Part shown: piece by piece, positions 1-7,232 of the stretch | How the letters are laid out: each line of letters opens with the position of its first letter | How positions within the stretch are numbered: position 1 is the first letter of the stretch | NCBI RefSeq assembly: GCF_018408705.1 | Contig: NZ_AP023420.1 | Coordinates: 2,294,001-2,358,000 of the forward strand | Reading direction: 5' to 3' | Origin: Pusillibacter faecalis | GTDB taxonomy: Bacteria > Bacillota > Clostridia > Oscillospirales > Oscillospiraceae | Length of the DNA: 64,000 nucleotides | Notes under the pieces: model-generated | The model's database searches: none | What the model was told of the DNA's origin: nothing | The model's input: the letters and a program-made list of their open reading frames with translations, nothing else | Position numbers and translations under genes: made by a program

Positions 1-52
1 AGGAAGATCATTGCTACAATGCCAGAATTTCAGTGAGAGGGTGGAGCGCGAC

Positions 53-232
53 ATGTATCAAAGAGTTTCCACTGAGGAGTTCTTCAAAGTGATAGGGCCG
101 CTTAATGTAACCCTTGAGATCAGAGGAAATTATCCGTATAAGACCCTGTTTCGTTTGAAACAGGGTGGAAAGCTGGTCGGATTTGAGGAACACGAGAGAT
201 ATTACCTGAATGTGGAGGATACCAGATCATGA
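53..232 (+). CDS. Small hypothetical protein (59 aa)
   Basis: I do not recognise this protein. The reading frame is open from the window edge, but the ATG at 53 is preferred because a GGTGGAG ribosome-binding site lies six bases upstream. It has no signal peptide or membrane segment and looks like a small soluble protein. Its TGA overlaps the ATG of the next gene (ATGA), so the two are probably translationally coupled. The promoter of this operon is outside the window. Confidence 0.5.
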   Translation: MYQRVSTEEFFKVIGPLNVTLEIRGNYPYKTLFRLKQGGKLVGFEEHERYYLNVEDTRS

Positions 233-663
233 ACCAATATAGGGAACTTCTCCAGAAGCATCAACAGGAAGTCAACGTACTCCCAATCCGCTATGCGTTT
301 GGAGAGCAGCAATTTCGGGAGATGATGAATGCCTGGGGCCTTGACCCGGAGAAAGACCTCGACAAAATTTACAGGCTTGGAGATGCAGGCGGTTTCTATC
401 TGAGAACTGATGCGCGGCTTGTCTGTGATACCTTCTGCAGGCTTAAAGAAGAGCGGGAAGCCGCCATTGCAGAGGACAAGACCGGGGATGGCTTTATCTA
501 TCAGATGTTCCTCTGCGAGTTGTCCAACCACGAATACAACTATACCGAGGATGTGGAAGAAACGCTGGACGCACTTGGGTACACATGGGAGCAGATCATG
601 GCAGATAAAAGGCTCCTGCATGGACTCAAAATGGCGCAGAAGAAGATCACAGGGCAGGGATAA
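229..663 (+). CDS. Hypothetical protein (144 aa)
   Basis: Unrecognised, mostly helical and acidic soluble protein with three cysteines that do not form a clear zinc motif. It overlaps the upstream gene by four bases and ends just before a broken NADAR-family gene. The uninterrupted frame, the coupling and the codon use support a real gene. No function can be read from the sequence. Confidence 0.6.
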   Translation: MNQYRELLQKHQQEVNVLPIRYAFGEQQFREMMNAWGLDPEKDLDKIYRLGDAGGFYLRTDARLVCDTFCRLKEEREAAIAEDKTGDGFIYQMFLCELSNHEYNYTEDVEETLDALGYTWEQIMADKRLLHGLKMAQKKITGQG

Positions 664-690
664 TGGCATGTATTGTAGTTGCCATACGGT

Positions 691-1189
691 ATGGACGGAG
701 AGACCGGTACTGTAAATGTGGTCCTGCTGATTGCCAGAACCAAAGTTATCAATCACTTTGCCGGCGAATATTTCTTTCTGAGCAATTTCTATACCTGCCG
801 TGTGGCATTTTACGGCATGTGATTCCCATCAGTAGAAGCCGCTTTCCAAGCGGCAAAGTGTGCGGCCCCAACGACCGGGTGCAATTTCTGCACTTGGCGG
901 CCAACCAGGCGAAGAGGCGCGGGCGTCAGATCAAGATGCGTCCAGATTGGGAGGACCGCAAACTGACCATCATGCACAACCTGCTCGTCCATAAGTTCAA
1001 CGAAAACCTTGAACTGATCCCCAAACTGCTGGATACCGGCGGCGCGGTGCTGGTGGAGGGCAATACTTGGCATGATAATTATTGGGGATGCTGCAGCTGC
1101 CCCGGTGCGGAGGCAATCGCGGACGGAACAATCTGGGACGCCTGCTGATGCAGCTGCGCGCCGACTATACGGAGTCTATCAGGAGGTGA
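691..1189 (+). pseudogene. Broken NADAR-family (YbiA-like) gene
   Basis: Reading across frames gives the successive blocks of a NADAR protein. The N-terminal block FAGEYFFLSNFYTC is followed by FPSVEAAFQAAK, then RRGRQIKMRPDW, VEGNTW and NNLGRLLMQLR. They are interrupted by an in-frame TGA between GM and FPSVE, probably a former TGG. One frame change follows AAK and another follows the VEGNTW block. NADAR enzymes are N-glycosidases; some remove ADP-ribose from modified guanine in DNA, and others act on riboflavin intermediates. With three lesions in about 500 bases the product cannot be made intact. The longest surviving piece is the middle frame, which carries the KMRPDW and VEGNTW blocks. 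A run of sequencing errors is possible but unlikely, because the neighbouring genes are intact. Confidence 0.8.
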
Positions 1190-1195
1190 GTAAGG

Positions 1196-1393
1196 ATGCA
1201 GTACTGTATGACAATGGAGCAGACCAGGCGCATAGCCGTTTTCTTCGACTCAGACGATGATGAGGCGGCGATAGAAAAAGCCAATCAGATATTGAAGGAA
1301 ACACCATCTGAAGATTATGAATCTGGGGACAAAGAATATGATTATGCTCTTTGCAACGTGGATACCGAGAGGACCATCCTCGATTGGGATTAA
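1196..1393 (+). CDS. Small acidic hypothetical protein (65 aa)
   Basis: A strong AGGAGG lies ten bases before the ATG, and this ribosome-binding site overlaps the end of the broken NADAR gene. The protein is rich in Asp and Glu, with a run of Asp residues near position 20. It has no recognisable domain. Its acidity resembles small element-borne inhibitors, but this is only a resemblance. Confidence 0.55.
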   Translation: MQYCMTMEQTRRIAVFFDSDDDEAAIEKANQILKETPSEDYESGDKEYDYALCNVDTERTILDWD

Positions 1394-1473
1394 AGAGTAT
1401 GGACAAAGGAACGGCGAAACCAAGCTGAACATGGCTGCAGCATAATGTTTACAATGTAGAAAGGATGGATCAC

Positions 1474-2052
1474 ATGAAGCGTGGAATCAGCGTTACCCGT
1501 GATTACGACTACCATAATACCCCATGTGTTGTCATCACAAAAAAGCGTGGGAAACTGACGATCCCTGAGATTACCGATATCCTGCATTATGAAGACCAAC
1601 AGCGATGGAGTGGCCGTTATGCCCTTCTCCTCGACTGTACAGAGGTAACAATGGGAGGTAACGGTTGCCTGGATATGATGGATGAACGGCCCGGAGATGC
1701 TGTGGTGCTCTACGAACTGGAGGAGGGTGAGCCCTGTCCGGTATGTAATGCCTCATTGCCGCCGTTCCAATACTGCCCCACATGCGGCAGTGCGTGGGCG
1801 GAGAACGGAACGAATATTGAAACCCACTTAGCTGACATGCAGCAGGAGGCAAGCCGGAGCATCAAAAATCCGGACGCTTCAGAGGCATCACGCTTGGCGT
1901 GGTACTGGTCGCACATCGGCTCTATTGACCTCGCCCGGCAGTTGGGCCTCATTTCAGAAAAGCGTCGGCAGGAACTCTATGAAGAGATGCGGCCGCTCAA
2001 ACCGGCCATAACAGTTCCTGTGGATACAGAAGGGGTGAACAGGCATGAATAA
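1474..2052 (+). CDS. Zinc-ribbon hypothetical protein (192 aa)
   Basis: The central part carries two CxxC pairs (CPVC and CPTC) separated by about 15 residues, forming a zinc ribbon. The flanking N-terminal region is predicted beta-rich and the C-terminal region helical. An in-frame ATG nine bases earlier exists, but the chosen start has AAAGGA eight bases upstream. The stop overlaps the next gene by eight bases. The family is not recognised. A nucleic-acid or protein-binding role is possible from the ribbon alone. Confidence 0.6.
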   Translation: MKRGISVTRDYDYHNTPCVVITKKRGKLTIPEITDILHYEDQQRWSGRYALLLDCTEVTMGGNGCLDMMDERPGDAVVLYELEEGEPCPVCNASLPPFQYCPTCGSAWAENGTNIETHLADMQQEASRSIKNPDASEASRLAWYWSHIGSIDLARQLGLISEKRRQELYEEMRPLKPAITVPVDTEGVNRHE

Positions 2053-2386
2053 GTCCAATGAGATCATCCAGATCACCAGTTCCGTGCTGGAGCGGTATCG
2101 CAGTTCCATCCCCCGAAAGGCATTTGCCGAGGCGATGGAGCGTGTCATTGAGTTAGTGCTGGGGCCGGGAGAATGTCCGGCAACATCAGACTGTCCCGGG
2201 CTTGTTATGCTCCGGTCGCCGAATATGGAGGTAGAGCATATGGCACAGCTGATCTGCGGTGCCTGTCCGCCGTTCCCGCTTGAGTCTGGCGATTTCACAT
2301 GTGACAAGTACAATTGTAAATCGTGCTGGGAAGCCTGGCTGACAACTGGCAAACCTCCGCAAGAAGAAATGGAGGCCGTAGGGTGA
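2045..2386 (+). CDS. Cysteine-rich hypothetical protein (113 aa)
   Basis: The N-terminal half is helical. The C-terminal half has several cysteines (CPATSDC, ICGAC and CDKYNCKSC), likely binding zinc. The gene overlaps both neighbours, by eight bases upstream and four downstream (GTGA), so the three genes form one translationally coupled block. The family is not recognised. Confidence 0.6.
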   Translation: MNKSNEIIQITSSVLERYRSSIPRKAFAEAMERVIELVLGPGECPATSDCPGLVMLRSPNMEVEHMAQLICGACPPFPLESGDFTCDKYNCKSCWEAWLTTGKPPQEEMEAVG

Positions 2387-2739
2387 AGCCATTCCAGAAT
2401 ACCGCTCTGCTTCGGCCGTTGACCATCGAGGAATTACGGTTGGAGGATCCGGAGTGGGTGGATGATCACACCATTACCTTCTATATCCCCTGTTGGTTCC
2501 ATGTGGATTCCGTTTTTGCAGGCATTCATGTGGAAACGGATCAAAATGATGACTACATCAACCTCTACTGCATTTACGACACCCGGGTACAGAGCGTCCG
2601 TCTGTCCATGATCTATGTCAATAACAGCGCAAAGAATGGGGAGCAGGACTTTGAACTTGAGGTGGAGATCGATGCGACAACTTCGAAACTCCTTCTGAAT
2701 CAGGCTGTTGAATGGCTCCAGGCAGAAAAAGCGTATTGA
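2383..2739 (+). CDS. Hypothetical protein (118 aa), GTG start
   Basis: The GTG at 2383 overlaps the upstream stop and has GGAGG seven bases ahead of it. An earlier in-frame codon would overlap the upstream gene much more. The protein is predicted mainly beta in its first two thirds, ending in a helix. No motif or known family is evident. Confidence 0.55.
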   Translation: MKPFQNTALLRPLTIEELRLEDPEWVDDHTITFYIPCWFHVDSVFAGIHVETDQNDDYINLYCIYDTRVQSVRLSMIYVNNSAKNGEQDFELEVEIDATTSKLLLNQAVEWLQAEKAY

Positions 2740-2859
2740 GAACTCAGTTTTTGCCTGGACCATAGATGCAACCAGTGCTGTGCGGAGTATAGGGATATCT
2801 CCATGCTCCGCACAGCATTCAGGATATTCCGAATAACCAGATTTGGGAGAAATCAGACC

Positions 2860-3027
2860 ATGTACAACGAGAAAACAAAGAAGATGAGGTATGTGCTTAA
2901 AATCGGCCAGCTGACCACCACCTACGACAACTTTGACGATTTTGTCGAGGCTCTCCGTGAGGAGGCCGAGGACCGCGAATTCAATCGGCATATCGACCTC
3001 TACGTCAAAGTCACCAATTTATTGTAA
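2860..3027 (+). CDS. Small hypothetical protein (55 aa)
   Basis: A short gene with GGGAGA about nine bases before the ATG. A longer frame extends upstream, but its extra residues look unlike protein. The product is a charged beta-then-helix peptide of unknown role. The 120 bases before it hold no other gene. Confidence 0.45.
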   Translation: MYNEKTKKMRYVLKIGQLTTTYDNFDDFVEALREEAEDREFNRHIDLYVKVTNLL

Positions 3028-3095
3028 TGTTGGATAGGCGTTTTCTGCCATCGCAGAGATATCCGTTGACAATGAAAAAAGGAGGGAAATCTTTT

Positions 3096-3698
3096 ATGAT
3101 TCTCAGCCCCAAATGGCAACAGACCTATGAAGAAGCTCTGCAGGCCATGAAAGATACTACTTACTCCCAATATTCCCTTGCGGATGTATCTACTCACCAT
3201 CATACAGAGGAACTGTTAGAAGCCGCGCTCCGTAACAACCGGTGCAGTCTGCGCGATATTCCTGTGGAAAAACGCACACTGAGGCTTTGTCATGTTGCGC
3301 TTGAGTGTTGCCACTCGATAAATGTTCAGTATATTCCAAAGAAATATTTTGATTATAATTTTTCGTTAAAAGCGGCTAGTTACTGCCCCGCCACATTGAG
3401 TACGATTCTCTATTTCTTCCGCGATGGGCGGTGGAAGGAACCCTACACAGCAGAAGACATACGTATCATTGCAGAGGCAGCCTGTCCGGTTGGTCTTGGA
3501 CAAGTCCGTCTCAACCAATTCCGCAATAAAGAACAAGAGTTGAATGGGCGCACATTCGAACGATATTGCTCTGACGAATACGGATTTGTACATCGGGCTC
3601 ATTCACATATCATCCGGCAGGCTTTGGAACTTTACCTCCACGATGCTGAAAATAAAAAGCATTTGACAACGGAGGCCCCTCTTGCAATCGGTGGATAA
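3096..3698 (+). CDS. Hypothetical protein (200 aa)
   Basis: The start is chosen because AAAGGAGG lies about ten bases upstream. The protein is soluble, with histidine- and cysteine-containing segments (HHHTEE and HVALECCH) that do not match a motif I know. It is the last gene of the operon entering from the left. The -35 element of leader L1 lies inside its final codons, so the next transcription unit begins within this gene. Confidence 0.6.
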   Translation: MILSPKWQQTYEEALQAMKDTTYSQYSLADVSTHHHTEELLEAALRNNRCSLRDIPVEKRTLRLCHVALECCHSINVQYIPKKYFDYNFSLKAASYCPATLSTILYFFRDGRWKEPYTAEDIRIIAEAACPVGLGQVRLNQFRNKEQELNGRTFERYCSDEYGFVHRAHSHIIRQALELYLHDAENKKHLTTEAPLAIGG

Positions 3699-3895
3699 TC
3701 CGGCTATAATAAAATTATATAGTATCCGTTGTTTACCACAGGTGAACATAGTAGCCGTGTTTCAAAACTCCCAGGGATCATGTGATCTTTGGGAGTTTTT
3801 TGTTTTCGGCCATATATAGGCCGTCCATATGGATCAGGCCAATCAGGCACCAAGCGCATGGATCAAGAACAGATCCATGCGTTTGTTTTTATATA
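3682..3895 (+). promoter_or_regulatory. Leader module L1: promoter, boxed stem-loop, tandem terminators
   Basis: The promoter is TTGCAA (3682-3687), a 17 bp spacer and TATAAT (3705-3710). Box 1 AGTATCCG is at 3721-3728. A 7 bp stem-loop follows (3731-3737 with 3741-3747, loop ACA). Box 2 AGTAGCCG (3750-3757) runs into GTGTTTCA. Terminator 1 is the AACTCCCA/TGGGAGTT hairpin with a T run (about 3766-3801). Terminator 2 is CGCATGGATC/GATCCATGCG (3855-3881), followed by TTTGTTTTTAT. The first gene starts 44 bases later. This is one of seven related modules in the element. The elements are seen directly; their regulatory mechanism is inferred. Confidence 0.85.
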
Positions 3896-3938
3896 GTCCC
3901 AAGCAGAACACTGAAAAATTTATAGGAGATGTATTACA

Positions 3939-4400
3939 ATGTTGAAAATGCTGAATGCACACAACGCGATGCGAACTGTTCTTGAAAACCGTCGAATTAC
4001 GCTGGAGTTGGCGCTCCGGCAACTGGCGCAAACGGTGGGCGGCCAGGCTCCTGATCAAGAGGAAATTGCCGCATTCTTTCATGATTTCATGGATGGGTAC
4101 TGGGATGCCTTTGAAGAGGCGACTTCCCATGATTCCGATGATCTGAGAGAAATCGACAGACAGATCCTACAACTGCAGGAAGAAATCTCGCGGGCTTTGG
4201 GGCCGGAACATCAGGATGTGCTCAGCCAGTATGAATGCCTTGCAAACAGCCGTATGACCAAGGAGTTGGACCATGCTTTTTTAATTGGCTACCAGACCGC
4301 CATCAGGCTCCTTTTAATGGGTGTCCTGCCATTGCCGGCTCTTGTAGCCGATAATAGCACAGGCGAAGAAAACGGGAGGTGCAACGACAATAAAACCTGA
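3939..4400 (+). CDS. Hypothetical protein (153 aa), first gene after L1
   Basis: A mostly helical protein with an AGGAG ribosome-binding site ten bases before the ATG. There is a possible amphipathic coiled-coil stretch around residues 65-90. The family is not recognised. Its 3' end overlaps the start region of the next gene. Confidence 0.6.
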   Translation: MLKMLNAHNAMRTVLENRRITLELALRQLAQTVGGQAPDQEEIAAFFHDFMDGYWDAFEEATSHDSDDLREIDRQILQLQEEISRALGPEHQDVLSQYECLANSRMTKELDHAFLIGYQTAIRLLLMGVLPLPALVADNSTGEENGRCNDNKT

Positions 4401-4803
4401 TTGGATTATCCACTACATTCTCAGTGAGAGGCCGAGCAGCCATACGCATGGTCTCAACCGATACGGCAGTTTGGAACTGGAACTTAATTTGCCCGTAGTG
4501 CAGAAAAAAGCGGCCATGATACTCAATCTGGTGGGTATAGAGATTGCGGAAAAAGGAAAGCGATACCATTCTGGTGACCGGGAGGATGATGTGTTCACAC
4601 TTCCGTGCTATCTGTTCGAAACAAGTCCCGCAGTGCCGGATGCTTACTTTAAGCGTGTGCTGCGGGTTCTGATCTGCGATCCGGACGGGAAATATCCCTG
4701 GGAGGATGGGTGTGATCCCGGCTACGCCGCACAACTCAGCGGCGGCGAGAAACGGGAAATGGCGCGGATATACCAGCAACGGTATTGCCAGATACAGAAC
4801 TGA
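4390..4803 (+). CDS. Hypothetical protein with unclear, possibly non-canonical start
   Basis: Coding-like sequence runs from about 4390, with a conserved-looking segment HTHGLNRYGSLELELNLPV near the N terminus. No ATG, GTG or TTG occurs in this frame before the TTG at 4471, which would cut that segment off. An ATA at 4390 lies ten bases after a good GGGAGG. Either translation starts at this rare codon or the original start was lost. The HTHGL-fGxxEL-type segment recalls small immunity-like or DUF4262-like domains, but I would not assign it. Confidence 0.5.
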   Translation: MKPDWIIHYILSERPSSHTHGLNRYGSLELELNLPVVQKKAAMILNLVGIEIAEKGKRYHSGDREDDVFTLPCYLFETSPAVPDAYFKRVLRVLICDPDGKYPWEDGCDPGYAAQLSGGEKREMARIYQQRYCQIQN

Positions 4804-4900
4804 TAACGATGAGCAAACCGTATGTAATCCAACAAATATATTTGGGGCTGGGCGTGTGATAGTGCATCCCAGTCCCGAGCCTTTTATTAGGGAGGAGTCC

Positions 4901-5704
4901 ATGAATCATAACAAAGAATTTACCAGTCTACTCGCGCAGACTGCTGAAATCACCCGCGGCAGGATCCACAGGCGTGAGGTCTATCGGGATTTTATCGACT
5001 ACTGCGCATTAAACATTTCTGTTCAGACTGACCACGTACATCAGGAACGGAAGACATCCTTGGACAAACTGCTGAAGCGGTATAAGGAAGAAGAACGGAC
5101 CGCGTTTGCACACACATTTCGGGAACTCGCTCACACTGTTGTAAGGAATGTGGAAGGTGGCATCTATGAGGATCTGCTGGGCTCGACTTACTGTGAGTTC
5201 GGCGCAGACAATCGCGCACTAAAGCAGGATTTCACTCCGCAGGATGTGGCAAGGCTGCTGGCGAAAATCACAACCATCGGCAACCATTATGAACTGCCCT
5301 CTGAGGGGTTCTTTACACTAAATGACCCTAACAGCGGTAGTGGGATATTGTTGCTTGCAGCGGTGGAAGAAGCAATAAGAAATGGGCTCAATCCATCCGA
5401 GCAGCTTGTCATTCAGGCATCTGATTGTGACATTGCCTGTGCGCAAATGACCTACATCCACCTTTCGCTCTATGGGATTCCCGCTGTTGTTGTCCAAGGG
5501 GATTGCATCTCCATGAAAGAATATAGCCGCTGGTACACGCCAGTCTATCTCTGGAGAAAATGGGTATGGCGTGCTCCAATGTCCTTTGGCACCAGAAGGA
5601 ACCCAAGTGATGAACAACTCAAAATGTTGACGGAGCCGATGTATGCGCAATGCCGGAAACTGGATCAGTTTTTCAGGAAGGAGGTGAGCCAGCGTGGAGC
5701 ATGA
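4901..5704 (+). CDS. N6-adenine methylase-like protein lacking the catalytic NPPY motif
   Basis: Residues 109-113 (QDFTP) and the nucleotide-binding loop DPNSGSG at 142-148 match motifs X and I of type I (HsdM-like) DNA adenine methylases. A helix-acid segment follows at the place where the methionine moiety is bound. Motif IV (NPPY/DPPY), which does the methyl transfer, is absent: after the GDCISM segment the sequence goes straight to a short C-terminal tail. At 267 residues it is about half the size of HsdM. It may bind S-adenosylmethionine or DNA without methylating. The chosen ATG has GGGAGGAG just upstream; a longer open frame exists upstream. Its stop overlaps the next gene. Confidence 0.65.
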   Translation: MNHNKEFTSLLAQTAEITRGRIHRREVYRDFIDYCALNISVQTDHVHQERKTSLDKLLKRYKEEERTAFAHTFRELAHTVVRNVEGGIYEDLLGSTYCEFGADNRALKQDFTPQDVARLLAKITTIGNHYELPSEGFFTLNDPNSGSGILLLAAVEEAIRNGLNPSEQLVIQASDCDIACAQMTYIHLSLYGIPAVVVQGDCISMKEYSRWYTPVYLWRKWVWRAPMSFGTRRNPSDEQLKMLTEPMYAQCRKLDQFFRKEVSQRGA

Positions 5705-6173
5705 ACTTGTTTTTTGGCTGGAAGTTTCCTTTCAGAACGGGCCACCGCGCATCGAGGCTGTCCAGGCCCGGGATAAACTTGACGCGCATAGGGCGGTTGC
5801 TCAAAAGTATGGGGCGCAGTATGCAGGATCTGGCATCCTGGGGAATACACCGCAGAGCAAATTGATCTATATCGCATCACCCTATGCCGGGGACATCGCG
5901 GGGAACACACAGTTTGCTATTCAGTGCTGCCAATTTGCCATCCAACGGGGTTATACGCCAGTCGCCTCCCATCTCATCTACCCGCAGATACTTGACGATA
6001 CGATCCCAGAGCAGCGGGAACTGGGTCTCACATTAGGATATCACCTTTTGGCGGCCTGCAGCGAGATGTGGGTCTGCGGAGAGCGTATCAGCGACGGCAT
6101 GGCAAAAGAAATCCACCATGCGGAGAGGCTGGGAATTAACATCCGGTATATCCGAAAAATTGAGGAAAGTTGA
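5694..6173 (+). CDS. Nucleoside 2-deoxyribosyltransferase-like / DUF4406-like protein
   Basis: The start is GTG, with AAGGAGG nine bases upstream inside the preceding gene. After an N-terminal extension of about 55 residues, the core begins LIYIASPYAGD. It continues with a helix, PVASHLIYPQ, a GxxLGYHLLAACSEMWVCG segment and SDGMAKEI. This layout is typical of the Rossmann-like nucleoside deoxyribosyltransferase superfamily found on phages and mobile elements. Such proteins may handle nucleotide derivatives. The precise substrate is unknown and the assignment rests on motif pattern only. Confidence 0.6.
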   Translation: MEHELVFWLEVSFQNGPPRIEAVQARDKLDAHRAVAQKYGAQYAGSGILGNTPQSKLIYIASPYAGDIAGNTQFAIQCCQFAIQRGYTPVASHLIYPQILDDTIPEQRELGLTLGYHLLAACSEMWVCGERISDGMAKEIHHAERLGINIRYIRKIEES

Positions 6174-6186
6174 GGGGGAATAGGAA

Positions 6187-6990
6187 ATGAGCGAGCGATT
6201 TGCAGAACAACATGGGGCCCAAGGCGGACGCACCACCGGAGTGAATCGCTGTGCGTCTTCCGGCACAGAGCGCCAAGGTCAACTGGCTACGATCCGGGAG
6301 GTCCTGGAACTGCTCCGGAACGGCGGCGCAGACTTCACGGATCTGGAACCAATTCGGACACGGTATCGACAGCAGTTTGGCGATGAACGGTGTCAGGTCT
6401 GTCCTGTCTGCCATAATGGCTATCTGGGCGTTGTGTTCCTGCCCGTACAAGAGGGCACACTCTGTCTGCCGTATGACGCTGTTACCAGCGATATGATGGA
6501 GCAGTTTGTGCTGGATGAAGCGCATCTGCTGGACTGTGAGGAGTGCGGCCAACTCTTACAAGAACTGAACACCCAGTATGCTTCCCTCTCTACAGAACTA
6601 GAGACAATTCATGCAAAATTAAAGGGGGACACCTCGGGCAGGAAGGAAAAGAGTCATCTGGAGTCTGTTTTGGAAGAAGTAAATAAATATGTGTTTGAGG
6701 CAGGCCACTGTGTCTCCGTTCAGAGGCCAATCAACGACATAAGCAGAGAACTGGTGCAGGCGATGGCAGAGGCGTATGAGACGCCAGTTTATCTTGGGAC
6801 CTATGAGAGCGACCAACTGACTCCCTACACAGGCCAGCAGATCTGCAATTTCCAATACAACTTCTGCGTGCCTGTAGACAGCAAGGAGTTAAAATGCCGG
6901 CTCCGCTTCGGGATTCATAGCGCAATGGAATTCGAGGGTTTCTATCAGCTGCTGATATCCCTGGGCGGCCATATCTTATTTTGGCGGTAG
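6187..6990 (+). CDS. Hypothetical protein with CxxC motifs (267 aa)
   Basis: Contains CQVCPVCHNG near residue 75 and DCEECG near 118, suggesting one bound zinc ion. A predicted coiled coil follows at about residues 125-165, then a beta-rich C-terminal domain. The family is not recognised. It is in the L1 operon, 13 bases after the deoxyribosyltransferase-like gene. Confidence 0.55.
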   Translation: MSERFAEQHGAQGGRTTGVNRCASSGTERQGQLATIREVLELLRNGGADFTDLEPIRTRYRQQFGDERCQVCPVCHNGYLGVVFLPVQEGTLCLPYDAVTSDMMEQFVLDEAHLLDCEECGQLLQELNTQYASLSTELETIHAKLKGDTSGRKEKSHLESVLEEVNKYVFEAGHCVSVQRPINDISRELVQAMAEAYETPVYLGTYESDQLTPYTGQQICNFQYNFCVPVDSKELKCRLRFGIHSAMEFEGFYQLLISLGGHILFWR

Positions 6991-7232
6991 AACAAATTGG
7001 GCGGTCCACCGAACATTCGGTGGGCCGCCTATCAGCGTACCGCAAAAGAGGTGTCCGTATAACTGAGAAGCACCGGAACATGGTTTGCGGTATTGTCGGT
7101 GACGGTTGGAAACCAACACCGGATAGTACGAAAGGGCGGTGCAGAGAACCGGTGAGCAAAGCTGCTTTAATACGAACCGCTGTCATGTTCGACGCAGAGG
7201 CATTTCTTTAGACTGAAAAAAGGAGAGATACT
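6991..7232 (+). other. Intergenic region with hairpins, no supported gene
   Basis: It begins with a GGCGGTCCACCG/CGGTGGGCCGCC inverted repeat (about 7000-7030) without a T run. There is a GTTGG/CCAAC stem-loop near 7105-7120. A short open frame here has no good ribosome-binding site and a composition unlike the neighbours. The segment may be an untranslated structured part of the L1 transcript. I see no leader module in it. Confidence 0.4.

Noticed and set aside
6981..7211. A 76-codon open frame between two L1-operon genes
   Set aside because: No ribosome-binding site, overlaps a GC-rich inverted repeat, and codon use is unlike the neighbours.
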